The position numbers and the translations under genes are program-made. DNA of 64,000 nucleotides, taken from contig CASIBH010000008.1 in assembly GCA_949372805.1 (NCBI GenBank), positions 38,766 to 102,765 on the forward strand, read 5' to 3'. Under the pieces are notes generated by a model, which searched no databases, was not told where the DNA came from, and saw only the letters and a list, made by a program, of their open reading frames with translations. This document shows positions 1 to 9,783 of this stretch, piece after piece; position 1 is the stretch's first letter; each line of letters begins with the position of its first letter. Origin of the DNA: an uncultured Flavobacteriales bacterium (GTDB lineage: Bacteria > Bacteroidota > Bacteroidia > Flavobacteriales > BACL11).

Positions 1-679
1 AAGCCGCTACAATTGAAGTAACAAGTTCAGGAATACTAGTTCCAATCGCAATAATAGTAACACCTATTATCCGCTCAGAAACATTAAACTTTTTAGCTAT
101 ATCGATTGCTCCATCCACTAAAAAATCTGCTCCAAATTTGAGTAATAGTATTCCAGAAATTAAATAAAAAACACTTTTAAAAACAGAAATATCTTTAGCT
201 TCTTCCAATTCATTTTTAGACTCACTTTCTTCTTTTCTAGACTTTAAAATTGTGAATATTAAAAATCCAAGTAACAAAAACAATAAAAAAATTCCAACTA
301 TTTGAGAGATTTTATTATTAAAAAATAAAAAAAATGCAACAAAAAAAGTTGAAATTAATAAAAAAGAATAATCTAATTTGAGTGTTTTTTTAGTAATATT
401 TATATTAAAAATTATAGCAGTAATTGACAGAACAAGACAGATGTTAGCAATATTAGATCCTATTACATTAGAAAAAACAATATCACTACTACCAGATAAA
501 AGAGCCTTAAAACTCACAAAAAGCTCAGGACAAGATGTAGCAAAAGAAACTACGGTCAAACCTACCACTAATTTTGAAATACGAGCTTTTGACGCAATAC
601 TAACAGAGCCAAGCACTAATAATTCACCACCAAAATATAGAAGAAAAAGGCCAAAGATAATTAGTAGATAAGTAAGCAT
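1..679 (-). CDS. Calcium/sodium antiporter (CaCA family), 3' end truncated by window edge
   Basis: Minus-strand reading from ATG at 679 gives MLTYLLIIFGLFLLYFGGELLVLGSVSIASKARISKLVVGLTVVSFATSCPELFVSFKALLSGSSDIVFSNVIGSNIANICLVLSI..., with a second repeat ...FGADFLVDGAIDIAKKFNVSERIIGVTIIAIGTSIPELVTSIVAA. These are the paired G-T-S-x-PE alpha repeats of CaCA exchangers. Open to window edge, so absent from the ORF track. Confidence 0.9.
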   Translation of the reverse strand, partial: MLTYLLIIFGLFLLYFGGELLVLGSVSIASKARISKLVVGLTVVSFATSCPELFVSFKALLSGSSDIVFSNVIGSNIANICLVLSITAIIFNINITKKTLKLDYSFLLISTFFVAFFLFFNNKISQIVGIFLLFLLLGFLIFTILKSRKEESESKNELEEAKDISVFKSVFYLISGILLLKFGADFLVDGAIDIAKKFNVSERIIGVTIIAIGTSIPELVTSIVAA

Positions 680-876
680 TACTTTAGGTCTAAATCATCT
701 TTAAAATCACTTGCACTATCTCTTATTTCTTTTTTAATCTCATTAGAGGCATCTTTAACTTCTCTTATTGTTTTACCTAAAGTTCTAGCAAGTTCAGGGA
801 TTTTCTTTGAACCAAAGAACATAACAACAAATAATAGAATAATAATAACTTCAGGCCCTCCAATGAACAATATCAT
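679..876 (-). CDS. tatA: Sec-independent protein translocase subunit TatA/E
   Basis: 65 aa; short N-terminal TM then FFGSKKIPELARTLGKTIREVKDA, the typical TatA/E amphipathic region. Confidence 0.9.
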   Translation of the reverse strand: MILFIGGPEVIIILLFVVMFFGSKKIPELARTLGKTIREVKDASNEIKKEIRDSASDFKDDLDLK

Positions 877-926
877 AAGATGATTTTTTTAAATTCTACT
901 TGTTTTTAAAAGTAAATAATAAAAAT

Positions 927-3900
927 TTACTTTCTAGCTAACTTTTCTTTTTTCTTAGTTAGAGTGTCAAGCATAATAGGAGACGCTACAAATAATGAAG
1001 AATATGTACCTACAATAACACCCACCATTAGAGCAAACATAAAGCCTCTAATAACTTCTCCACCAAATACAAATATTATAAGTAGCACAACAAACGTTGT
1101 TAAGGATGTATTAATAGTTCTACTAAGAGTACTATTTAAAGCTCCATTTATTACTTCAATAACTTCTTTTTTCTTGTATGAATTCATATACTCTCTAACC
1201 CTATCAAATACAACAACCGTATCATTAAGGGAGTAACCAATTATTGTAAGAATAGCAGCAATAAATGCCTGATCAATCTCTAAAGAAAAAGGAAGAAGAC
1301 CGTAGAAAGCTGAGAATATAGCTAATACAATAATTACATCATGAAAAACTGCTGAAACAGCTCCTAAACTAAATTGCCATTTTCTAAATCTTAATAGAAT
1401 ATATAAGAAAATAACAAGTAGGGAGAAAAGAACAGACCACACAGCAGCATCTTTAATATCATCTGCAATAGTTGGTCCAACTTTTTGCGAACTCATTATC
1501 TCAAATTCAAGACCAGAAGTAGCAAGACCTTCATTAAGTTTTGCTTCAACAATTTGATCAGTTGAAATATCATTATTATTAATCATGAATGAGGTTGTAA
1601 TCTTTACTTGATTATCATCACCAAAAGTTTTAACTTGAGGAGTATAATTTAAACCATCACTATCAACAAAAACAGCAGATAAATCTTCTCTAAGGTCTTC
1701 ATTATTTATATCATTATCAAAACGAACAACATATGTTCTTCCTCCAACAAAATCAACTCCATAATTCAATCCTTTTGTTAGTAGAGAGCCAAGACCAAGA
1801 ACAACTAATAAACCAGAAATAACATAGAATTTTTTTCTATTTCCAATAAAGTCAATATTGATATTTTTAAAAGCACCATCAGTTAATTTTGTTGAAAAAG
1901 AAATATCTTTTCCTTTATTAACACGAGAGGAAATTATTAGTCTTGTAATAAATATTGCAGCAAAAAGAGAAGTAATAATACCAATAACTAGAGTTGTAGC
2001 AAAACCTTTAATTGGACCAGTTCCAAATGTATATAGAATTATTCCTGTAAGTAATGTTGTAACATTTGCATCAATAATTGAACTATATGCACTATTATAA
2101 CCATCAGTAATGGCTAATCTTAAACCTTTTCCATTTGACAACTCTTCCCTGATTCTTTCATAAATCAGAACATTCGCATCAACAGACATACCAATAGTTA
2201 AAATAATACCAGCGATTCCAGGCAATGTTAAAACAGCACCCAATGAAGATAAAACACCAAAAATGAAAAATATGTTAGCTAGTAGAGCAACGTTTGAAAC
2301 GATTCCTGCCCCACTGTAATAAAATATCATGTAAAACAACACAAGAATTAAAGCAAAAATAAATGATTGTAATCCAGAGCTAATAGCTTCTTCACCTAAT
2401 GAAGGACCAACAATTGCTTCCTCTATAATTCTAGCAGGAGCAGGAAGTTTTCCTGATTTTAAAATATTTGCTAAATCTTTAGCTTCGTTAACTGAGAAAT
2501 TACCAGTAATTGATGATCGTCCTCCAGCAATTTCACTTTGAACAGTAGGGTAAGAATATACATAGCCATCTAAAACAATTGCAACACTTCTTCCAATATT
2601 TTCACCCGTTAATCTTTTCCATTGTTTTGCACCTTCTTGATTCATAGACATAGAAACTTCAGCTGATGAATTATATTGACCAAAACTTTGGTTTGCATCA
2701 GTAACAACACCCCCATCCATTGCAGCCATACCATCTCTATTTGTTACTTTTAAAGCTACAAGCTGAACAAACTTTCCTTCACTATCATAAGGTTTTACAG
2801 TATAAGCAAACTTTACATCAACAGGGAAAAACTTGATAACTAAAGGGTCTTTTAAATATTTATTTAATTGTGCAGTGTCTTTTGTTGCACAGAAACCAAC
2901 CACCGGACCTTCTTGAATTTGGTTTTGTTGATCAACATTTGGATATAAAACTGAGTATAGTGGATTATTTTCTGCAAATTCTTCAAATGATAATGTGTTA
3001 GAAGTATCAGAAGAAGCAGAGTCAGATTCTAGGTCGGTTAATAAATCATCAAGATTGTCCTCACTATTAATATCTTCATTAATCTCTTCAGCTAACACAT
3101 CTAAATTTTCTTTTACATCTAACACTTCATTAACATCTAATGTGTCATTTAAATCATTTGTTTCTTTAAGATAATTATTTACTTGCTCAAGAGTTGGGAA
3201 TAATTCTCTGTATTCATAGGTTTCCCAAAATTCTAACTGAGCAGTTGATTGCAATAACTTTCTTGCTCTTTCAGGGTCTTTAATCCCAGGAAGCTCAACT
3301 AAAATTCTTCCTGCAGTTTCGAGTCTTTGAATATTTGGCTGTGTTACTCCAAATCTATCTATTCTACTTCTTAGTATATTGAATGATCTATTTATAGCAT
3401 CTTCAACTTCTAAACTAAGAATCTCTATCACTTCTTGGTTGTTAGAATTAATTCTCACCTTATCTTTTAACTGAGAAGTAAATAACACAGCCATTCCATT
3501 AACAGGAGATAATTTTTCAAACTCTTGGCCAAAAAGTGTTACAAAATCACTTTGGCTATTTTCTTGAGCAGTTAAAGCATTATTAATTGCTTTAGTAAAT
3601 ACTTCATCTTTTGTATTATTTGCAAGCGCCTTAAGAACATCAACAACCATAACTTCCAAAGTAACATTCATCCCTCCTTTAAGGTCAAGTCCAAGATTAA
3701 GTTCTCTTTGCTTACAATCTGAATAAGTATATTGAGCAACTAAAATATCATAAACTTCTTCAGAATTAATAGAATCTAAGTATAGTTTTTCTTTTACTTC
3801 TCTTTCTTCCTCAGGAAAATTTTCAGCATATTTAACTGCATCATTTTCTACTTTATCAGCTACTAAAGTGAAGGATAATTGATAAACACATATTAAAGCA

Positions 3901-3941
3901 AAAACAAAAGCGATTACTTTGATAAAATTTCTATTCTGCAT
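927..3941 (-). CDS. secDF: Protein translocase subunit SecDF (fused)
   Basis: 1004 aa; LGLDLKGGMNVTLEV, RSRIDRFGVTQPNIQR, two RND/SecD-SecF transmembrane halves (GMSVDANVLIYERIREE; GYSLNDTVVVFDRVREY). Confidence 0.97.
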   Translation of the reverse strand: MQNRNFIKVIAFVFALICVYQLSFTLVADKVENDAVKYAENFPEEEREVKEKLYLDSINSEEVYDILVAQYTYSDCKQRELNLGLDLKGGMNVTLEVMVVDVLKALANNTKDEVFTKAINNALTAQENSQSDFVTLFGQEFEKLSPVNGMAVLFTSQLKDKVRINSNNQEVIEILSLEVEDAINRSFNILRSRIDRFGVTQPNIQRLETAGRILVELPGIKDPERARKLLQSTAQLEFWETYEYRELFPTLEQVNNYLKETNDLNDTLDVNEVLDVKENLDVLAEEINEDINSEDNLDDLLTDLESDSASSDTSNTLSFEEFAENNPLYSVLYPNVDQQNQIQEGPVVGFCATKDTAQLNKYLKDPLVIKFFPVDVKFAYTVKPYDSEGKFVQLVALKVTNRDGMAAMDGGVVTDANQSFGQYNSSAEVSMSMNQEGAKQWKRLTGENIGRSVAIVLDGYVYSYPTVQSEIAGGRSSITGNFSVNEAKDLANILKSGKLPAPARIIEEAIVGPSLGEEAISSGLQSFIFALILVLFYMIFYYSGAGIVSNVALLANIFFIFGVLSSLGAVLTLPGIAGIILTIGMSVDANVLIYERIREELSNGKGLRLAITDGYNSAYSSIIDANVTTLLTGIILYTFGTGPIKGFATTLVIGIITSLFAAIFITRLIISSRVNKGKDISFSTKLTDGAFKNINIDFIGNRKKFYVISGLLVVLGLGSLLTKGLNYGVDFVGGRTYVVRFDNDINNEDLREDLSAVFVDSDGLNYTPQVKTFGDDNQVKITTSFMINNNDISTDQIVEAKLNEGLATSGLEFEIMSSQKVGPTIADDIKDAAVWSVLFSLLVIFLYILLRFRKWQFSLGAVSAVFHDVIIVLAIFSAFYGLLPFSLEIDQAFIAAILTIIGYSLNDTVVVFDRVREYMNSYKKKEVIEVINGALNSTLSRTINTSLTTFVVLLIIFVFGGEVIRGFMFALMVGVIVGTYSSLFVASPIMLDTLTKKKEKLARK

Positions 3942-3962
3942 AGTCTTATTTTTTTAGAGCGG

Positions 3963-3970
3963 CAAATATA
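3963..3970 (-). promoter_or_regulatory. Bacteroidota -7-like box TATATTTG upstream of secDF
   Basis: Minus strand TATATTTGCCGC about 21 nt upstream of the secDF ATG; matches TAnnTTTG; -33 box not clear. Confidence 0.5.
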
Positions 3971-4068
3971 AACTTTTCCTACTAATTATGATAATTCTAC
4001 TGGCATCTATATTCTTATATCTATGTAAGATTTAAATCTAACTAAATACTTTTAAAGCAACTAAATGG

Positions 4069-4076
4069 TATCTTTG
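4069..4076 (+). promoter_or_regulatory. Bacteroidota -7-like box TATCTTTG upstream of the VCBS/T9SS gene
   Basis: TATCTTTG 23 nt upstream of ATG 4100. Confidence 0.45.
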
Positions 4077-4099
4077 AAAAATATTGTTGAATATTAAAT

Positions 4100-6259
4100 A
4101 TGCAAAAGTTACTTTTTTTAATTTTAATTATCTTACTACAAAATTGTCTTTTTGCACAAAACAATTTATTTAGAGATACCTCATTGCAAGTTTCAGAAAA
4201 TAATATTGCATTCAAACACGCTTGGGCAGGAGGCTTAAATGCTGCTCAATTTAATGAGATTGATTTAGATTTAGATGGAGTAAAAGATTTAGTAGTATTT
4301 GATAGATCTGGAAATAAACTAATTCCTTTTCTTAATAAGAATAATAAATTTATTTATGCACCTAATTTTAAAAGCAAATTCCCTAAAATTAAAGATTGGG
4401 TAATATTTGCTGATTATGATTGTGATGGTAAAAATGATATTTTCTCATACTCTACTTCTGGCATTTCAATATACAAAAACACTTCCTCTTCCTCATTAGA
4501 TTTCACTTTAGAAACTCCTTTAGTATTTTCTCAATACCCTGTTGGAAGTGTTAATATTTTTGTTAGCCCTGTGGATATCCCTGCAATTTCCGACATTGAT
4601 GGAGATGGAGATTTAGATATTTTAACATTTAAAATAACTGGAGGTTTTATTGAGTTTCATAAAAACATGTCAATAGAGTTAACAGGAGCTTGTGACACTG
4701 TAGCCTTTCAGTTAGAGACTGGCTGCTGGGGTAATTTTTATGAAGGGCTAAATAATTACACTTTAAATTGTCAAAACTGTCAATGCCCTCCAATTATTGG
4801 AAATTCATCTTCTAAACAAAAACATGCTGGATCAACTCTCTTATGCTTGGACATTGATAATGACAATGATAAAGACATCTTATTAGGTGATGTTAGCTTT
4901 AACAATCTTAACTTACTTATTAATGATGGGGATAGTTTAAATGCTAATATGATTTCTGTTGACTCATTATTTCCTTCGAATAACAACAATACACTAGCTG
5001 CTAATATGGATATTTTTCCTGCAGCATTTTATTTGGATGTAAGTCACGATGGTATTAAAGATCTGATTGTGACTTCAAATAGTGAAAATAACTCAGAAAA
5101 CTTTGAGAGCTGCTGGTTTTACACAAATAATGGAGCTAATACAAATCCAGATTTAAACTATATTCAAAAAAACTTCTTACAGCAAGAAATGATTGATTTG
5201 GGAGCAGGAAGCTACCCAGTTTTTTTTGATCATAACAGTGATGGATTAGAAGATTTAATTGTAGGTAATTATGGCTATCATCAGATGGGTGGAAATCCTT
5301 CTTCTAAATTAGCACTGTTTACAAACACCGGAAATAATGTAAAGCCAAACTATGTTTTAGAGAATCGAGATTGGCAAAATTTATCACAGATTAATCTAAA
5401 TATTAATTTAAACATACCTGCTCTTAACCTAACCCCTTCATTTGGAGATTTAGATAATGATAATGATCAAGATATGATTTTAGGTGATGCAAATGGCAAA
5501 CTTCATTATTTCACTAATAATGGAACAAATCCAGCAAGTTTTACTATTTCTCAACCAAATTATAATAATATAGATGTCGGTTATTTTGCAAGTCCACAAA
5601 TTATTGATGTTAACAGAGATGGTCTCTTAGATATTTTAATTGGAGAGCAAAACGGAACAATTAATTATTGCCAAAATAGTGGCAGCTTAAGCTCACCTAT
5701 TTTTGACACAGTGATTACAAATTTTGGAGGAATTGATATTGAAAGCAATATTATTAGTTCTGGCTATAGTAGTCCAACATTATTTGACAATAATGGGTCT
5801 TATGAGCTCTATAGCGGATCATTTACTGGTGTTATTTACAAGTTTAATAATATTGATAATAACTTAACAGGTCTATTTGACTCAATATCACCTCTTTTAT
5901 CAAGTGAAGGAAGTAAAACAAGAGTAGCAATTAATGATATCAATAATGATCAAAAGATTGATTGTATCATTGGAAATTACTCAGGAGGACTAAGTTTTTT
6001 CAGTAGTGACTCTTCTCTTATTAGCACACAAAATTTCATACCTAGAAATAATTTAAATATTTACCCTAACCCAACCCAATATGAAATTATCATTGAAGGA
6101 AATAGTTTTGGTGATATAGATATTGTCAATAGCTTTGGGCAACTAATGTTAAAAAGTAAAAAACAAAGTATACGCCACAGAGTAAATGTAAATCAGCTTA
6201 ATAGCGGAATATACTTTCTTAAGCTTGGAAAGTATAGCTCAAAATTTATAATCAAGTAA
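4100..6259 (+). CDS. Secreted FG-GAP/VCBS repeat protein with T9SS type A C-terminal sorting domain
   Basis: Signal peptide; repeated D-x-D-x-DGxxD motifs (DLDLDGVKDLVVFD, DIDGDGDLDILTF, DLDNDNDQDMILGD, DVNRDGLLDILIG); C-terminal NIYPNPTQYEI...LNSGIYFLKLGKYSSKFIIK. Confidence 0.92.
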   Translation: MQKLLFLILIILLQNCLFAQNNLFRDTSLQVSENNIAFKHAWAGGLNAAQFNEIDLDLDGVKDLVVFDRSGNKLIPFLNKNNKFIYAPNFKSKFPKIKDWVIFADYDCDGKNDIFSYSTSGISIYKNTSSSSLDFTLETPLVFSQYPVGSVNIFVSPVDIPAISDIDGDGDLDILTFKITGGFIEFHKNMSIELTGACDTVAFQLETGCWGNFYEGLNNYTLNCQNCQCPPIIGNSSSKQKHAGSTLLCLDIDNDNDKDILLGDVSFNNLNLLINDGDSLNANMISVDSLFPSNNNNTLAANMDIFPAAFYLDVSHDGIKDLIVTSNSENNSENFESCWFYTNNGANTNPDLNYIQKNFLQQEMIDLGAGSYPVFFDHNSDGLEDLIVGNYGYHQMGGNPSSKLALFTNTGNNVKPNYVLENRDWQNLSQINLNINLNIPALNLTPSFGDLDNDNDQDMILGDANGKLHYFTNNGTNPASFTISQPNYNNIDVGYFASPQIIDVNRDGLLDILIGEQNGTINYCQNSGSLSSPIFDTVITNFGGIDIESNIISSGYSSPTLFDNNGSYELYSGSFTGVIYKFNNIDNNLTGLFDSISPLLSSEGSKTRVAINDINNDQKIDCIIGNYSGGLSFFSSDSSLISTQNFIPRNNLNIYPNPTQYEIIIEGNSFGDIDIVNSFGQLMLKSKKQSIRHRVNVNQLNSGIYFLKLGKYSSKFIIK

Positions 6260-6260
6260 T

Positions 6261-6896
6261 TTATTTGCTTAAAAAATCTGGCACATCATCTACTCTAGCA
6301 TATGGATAGTCTGCTAATTTTTTTAATTTATAGTAAGAGTTCAACCCTGAAATTCCAATAGCATTTAACACTTCTAAATCTACGAGCCCATCATTATTAA
6401 TCGCTTGCTCGGCTATATATATCTGCTCTATCCTCGCTACTACCATGACGGTATTACTACTATCAATAAAGATACTTTCCACATAGCTCATACCTAACTT
6501 TAAAGCACTTTCTTTTACGAAAGGAGCCTTAAAATCTGACAAGTATTCTTCAGTCAGATTACATTGTTGAAATTCTGAAACTTCCCTATCGAACTTGGCA
6601 GATGTATAATGTGCTTTTTCAACAAAACTATCAGAAATGCTATTTATTGTAAAAAATCCTTCTGCTTTAATATTCTCATATGTATGTCTTCTAACTTTAT
6701 GATCTGGTCTTAACATAAAAGATAGTAATGGTGGGTTAGTACTTAAGTGTACTACAGAACTTATAATAGCTAAATTCGTATTTTCCTTACAACGCGTGCC
6801 AATTAAATTAGCAGGTTTAACTCCAGTAACAGAATTAATTAAATTTAGCCTTTTGATTCTTGGAAGATTCTGAATATCCTCATTAGAAAAATGCAT
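6261..6896 (-). CDS. Flavin reductase family protein (flavoredoxin-like)
   Basis: RCKENTNLAIISSVVHLSTNPPLLSFMLRPD...TYENIKAEGFFTINSI; flavin reductase-like FMN-binding pattern. Confidence 0.85.
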   Translation of the reverse strand: MHFSNEDIQNLPRIKRLNLINSVTGVKPANLIGTRCKENTNLAIISSVVHLSTNPPLLSFMLRPDHKVRRHTYENIKAEGFFTINSISDSFVEKAHYTSAKFDREVSEFQQCNLTEEYLSDFKAPFVKESALKLGMSYVESIFIDSSNTVMVVARIEQIYIAEQAINNDGLVDLEVLNAIGISGLNSYYKLKKLADYPYARVDDVPDFLSK

Positions 6897-7177
6897 TATC
6901 TCTTTGATATTTTATTCATTGATATTGACGTCTGTCTGCTACATTTAAATCTATTAATATCAGAATTTCTTTTCATAACATGCTTACTACTTACGCCACT
7001 ATTTACTCTTTTTCTCCATAGGTTAAAACTAGAGCGTTTTAGTTCCTTACGCATTATCCTAATAACATCACGTTCAGATAAATGAAACTGATATTTTATT
7101 GCTTCAAATGGCGTTCTATCTTCCCATGCCATTTCAATAACTCGATCAAGATCTCTTTCAGAGAGTACTAATTTCAT
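6896..7177 (-). CDS. TIGR03643/DUF2805 family small HTH-like protein
   Basis: SERDLDRVIEMAWEDRTPFEAIKYQFHLSERDVIRIMRKELKRSSFNLWRKRV; TAATG stop/start overlap with the flavin reductase gene. Confidence 0.85.
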   Translation of the reverse strand: MKLVLSERDLDRVIEMAWEDRTPFEAIKYQFHLSERDVIRIMRKELKRSSFNLWRKRVNSGVSSKHVMKRNSDINRFKCSRQTSISMNKISKR

Positions 7178-7297
7178 ATTAATTCAAAATATTTATTACA
7201 AAATTATTAATTAAGGATGGATATTCTATTAAAAAAAAGTATTTATTTCTAATAATAAATTGCATATATAATAAAATAAATCATTTAATTTATAGAC

Positions 7298-7750
7298 ATG
7301 AAAACAGGCAAAAAAAATATGAACAACGACTTATCTTTTCACAGTTTTGAACAACTTAATTTAAATGATATAAAGCTTGCAGAACCACTGGTTCCAGCTG
7401 GATTCCCATCTCCTGCAGATGACTTTGTTGAGATGGAAATAAATCTTCAGGACTATATTGTGAAAAATAAGGAAGCTACTTTTTGTGTTAAAGTTGAAGG
7501 ATCATCAATGACTAAGGCTGGTATAAACACTGGAGATATAATGATTGTTGACCGCTCTCTCACCCCAAAACATAATGATATTGTTCTCGCAGTTATTGAT
7601 GGGGATTTTACTGTAAAACGTTTAGCAGTAAATGACAACAGCGTATATCTAGTTCCAGAAAACGATAGCTTTTCTCCAATTAAAATTACTGAGTTAATGG
7701 ACTTTCAGGTCTGGGGGATTATAACACACATAATACACCGCGCTAGATGA
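7298..7750 (+). CDS. umuD: UmuD-like S24 autoproteolytic protein (SOS translesion synthesis)
   Basis: PAGFPSPADDFVE cleavage-region motif, KVEGSSMTKAGINTGDIMIVDRSL Ser region, DGDFTVKRL Lys region; immediately upstream of umuC (4-nt overlap). Confidence 0.93.
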   Translation: MKTGKKNMNNDLSFHSFEQLNLNDIKLAEPLVPAGFPSPADDFVEMEINLQDYIVKNKEATFCVKVEGSSMTKAGINTGDIMIVDRSLTPKHNDIVLAVIDGDFTVKRLAVNDNSVYLVPENDSFSPIKITELMDFQVWGIITHIIHRAR

Positions 7751-9000
7751 TTGCACTTGTTGATTGCAATAACTTTTATGCCTCATGCGAACGTGTCTTC
7801 AGACCAGACCTAAAAAAACAGCCTATTGTTGTACTATCAAATAATGATGGCTGTATCATTGCTAGAAGTAACGAAGCAAAAGCAATAGGCATAAGAATGG
7901 GAGAACCCGCATATAAGAGAAAAGAAGATTTTAAAAAACACAATGTACATATCTTCTCCACTAACTTTCCTTTATACGGAGATATGTCAAATCGTGTTAT
8001 GTCTATCCTTAGAAAGAATAGTAAGGATATTGAAATATATTCTATAGACGAAGCGTTTCTTGATTGTCAAGACGGTAATCTCAAGGAATACGGCGTTGAT
8101 ATTAAAAAGAAAGTAATACAATGGACAGGAATTCCAGTTTGTGTAGGAATTGCTGAGACTAAAGTACTTGCTAAACTTGCTAATCACATTGCAAAAAAAC
8201 ACACAAAATCTGGAGTATTCATTCTTAAGGAAAAGCAAAATATTTTAGATGTGTTAAAGAAAACTAATGTTGGAGAAATATGGGGCATTGGGAGTAGATC
8301 TGCCAAGCTACTTAATAATTATGGCATATATAATGCATTTGAGCTGATCTCTCTGGATGAGTCTTGGATAAAAAGAAAACTATCTGTAGTAGGACTTAGA
8401 ATAGTACATGAACTAAAAGGAATTAAATGTTTTGACTTAGACAACAAGAGACAGATTAAAAAAAATATCTGTACATCAAGATCATTTGGAACTCCAACCT
8501 CAGACTATAATCATCTTTCACAAGCAATTAGCACATTTGCTGTTCGATGTAGCGAAAAACTTAGAAAACAACAATCTTCTGCCTCTGTAATTAAAATATT
8601 TATTTATACAAACCCTTTTAATCCCAGACAAAAGCAGTATTATGGCAATATTACACTACAGCTAGATCAAGCAACAAATGATAATCAAATTATGATTCAC
8701 GAGGCTCTTAAAGGATTGAAGAGTATATATAAAGAAGGATATATCTATAAAAAGGCAGGAGTAATTGTGGGTAACCTAATTCCTAACAACCAAATTCAGT
8801 TAAACTTATTTGACAACTTGAATAACAGAAATAAATACAAGAAAATATCTACCATATTTGATAAAATCAACAATAGTATGGGAAAAGATAAAATTAGAAT
8901 TGCAGTACAAGGTTTTGATAGAAAATGGCAAATGAAACAAGAACAACTGTCTCCTGCTTACACAACTAGAATTGAAGAAATTTTAACTATAAAGATATAA
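7747..9000 (+). CDS. umuC: DNA polymerase V catalytic subunit UmuC (Y family)
   Basis: MIALVDCNNFYASCERVFRPDLKKQPIVVLSNNDGCIIARS; YSIDEAFLD; DUF4113-like C-terminus WQMKQEQLSPAYTTRIEEIL. Confidence 0.97.
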   Translation: MIALVDCNNFYASCERVFRPDLKKQPIVVLSNNDGCIIARSNEAKAIGIRMGEPAYKRKEDFKKHNVHIFSTNFPLYGDMSNRVMSILRKNSKDIEIYSIDEAFLDCQDGNLKEYGVDIKKKVIQWTGIPVCVGIAETKVLAKLANHIAKKHTKSGVFILKEKQNILDVLKKTNVGEIWGIGSRSAKLLNNYGIYNAFELISLDESWIKRKLSVVGLRIVHELKGIKCFDLDNKRQIKKNICTSRSFGTPTSDYNHLSQAISTFAVRCSEKLRKQQSSASVIKIFIYTNPFNPRQKQYYGNITLQLDQATNDNQIMIHEALKGLKSIYKEGYIYKKAGVIVGNLIPNNQIQLNLFDNLNNRNKYKKISTIFDKINNSMGKDKIRIAVQGFDRKWQMKQEQLSPAYTTRIEEILTIKI

Positions 9001-9735
9001 ATGATAGAAGTAATAAAAAAGCAAGAACAAGCTTATGGCGAGTTCAATGGAGGAGAAATAATTGAAAATAAACCTATTGGATTCCCTAAAGAGGGAGGTA
9101 AAATAAAACCTTATTCAAATATCTTTTACTGGGCACATGCAAAGGCGGAGAAAGAAAGCACAATAGGGTTACATCCACATAAAGGGTTTGAAATCATATC
9201 ATTTGTGCTAAGTGGAAGTATAAAACATTATGACACACTTCTAAAAAAATGGATAAATTTAAATAAAGGAGATATCCAAGTAATAAAATCAGGCTCAGGA
9301 ATATCACACTCAGAGGCTTTAAATGATAAATCTTCTATATTTCAAATTTGGTTTGATCCAGATTTAAATAAAAGCTTAAACAAACCTGCAAAGTATCAAG
9401 ACTATACAAAAGACTTATTTAAATCTATAAATGGAAAAAAAGAGTTAATAGGAAAAAATTCAATTCAAATAGATTCAGAAGGAGTAGAAGTCTATGAAAT
9501 AGAAATAGAAAATAAAGAATATAAGATAGAAATTAAAGAAGGCAAAACATATTCATTATACATAATTTATGGAGAGCTTTCAATAAATACACAAAGCTTA
9601 AAACAAGATGATTTTATAATAATTACAAAAGAAAAAGAACTCTGTTTTAATTCAAATATAAAAGCCAAAATATTCTGTATAGAGACAGATACAGAACTAA
9701 CTTATAAGAGTTATTACGAAACATATATGAAATAA
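9001..9735 (+). CDS. Pirin family protein
   Basis: HPHKGFEIISFVLSGSIKHYDTL...GDIQVIKSGSGISHSEALND bicupin/pirin motif; starts directly after the umuC stop. Confidence 0.88.
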   Translation: MIEVIKKQEQAYGEFNGGEIIENKPIGFPKEGGKIKPYSNIFYWAHAKAEKESTIGLHPHKGFEIISFVLSGSIKHYDTLLKKWINLNKGDIQVIKSGSGISHSEALNDKSSIFQIWFDPDLNKSLNKPAKYQDYTKDLFKSINGKKELIGKNSIQIDSEGVEVYEIEIENKEYKIEIKEGKTYSLYIIYGELSINTQSLKQDDFIIITKEKELCFNSNIKAKIFCIETDTELTYKSYYETYMK

Positions 9736-9768
9736 AAAAAGGGAAGAATTTTCACTCCTCCCTTTTTT
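9735..9768. terminator. Bidirectional rho-independent terminator between pirin and htpG
   Basis: AAAAAAGGGA...TCCCTTTTTT inverted repeat between convergent genes. Confidence 0.75.
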
Positions 9769-9783
9769 ATTAATAATAGAGCT

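Noticed and set aside
964-1236. 90-aa plus-strand ORF and 1858-2100 ORF
   Set aside because: Antisense to secDF transmembrane segments.
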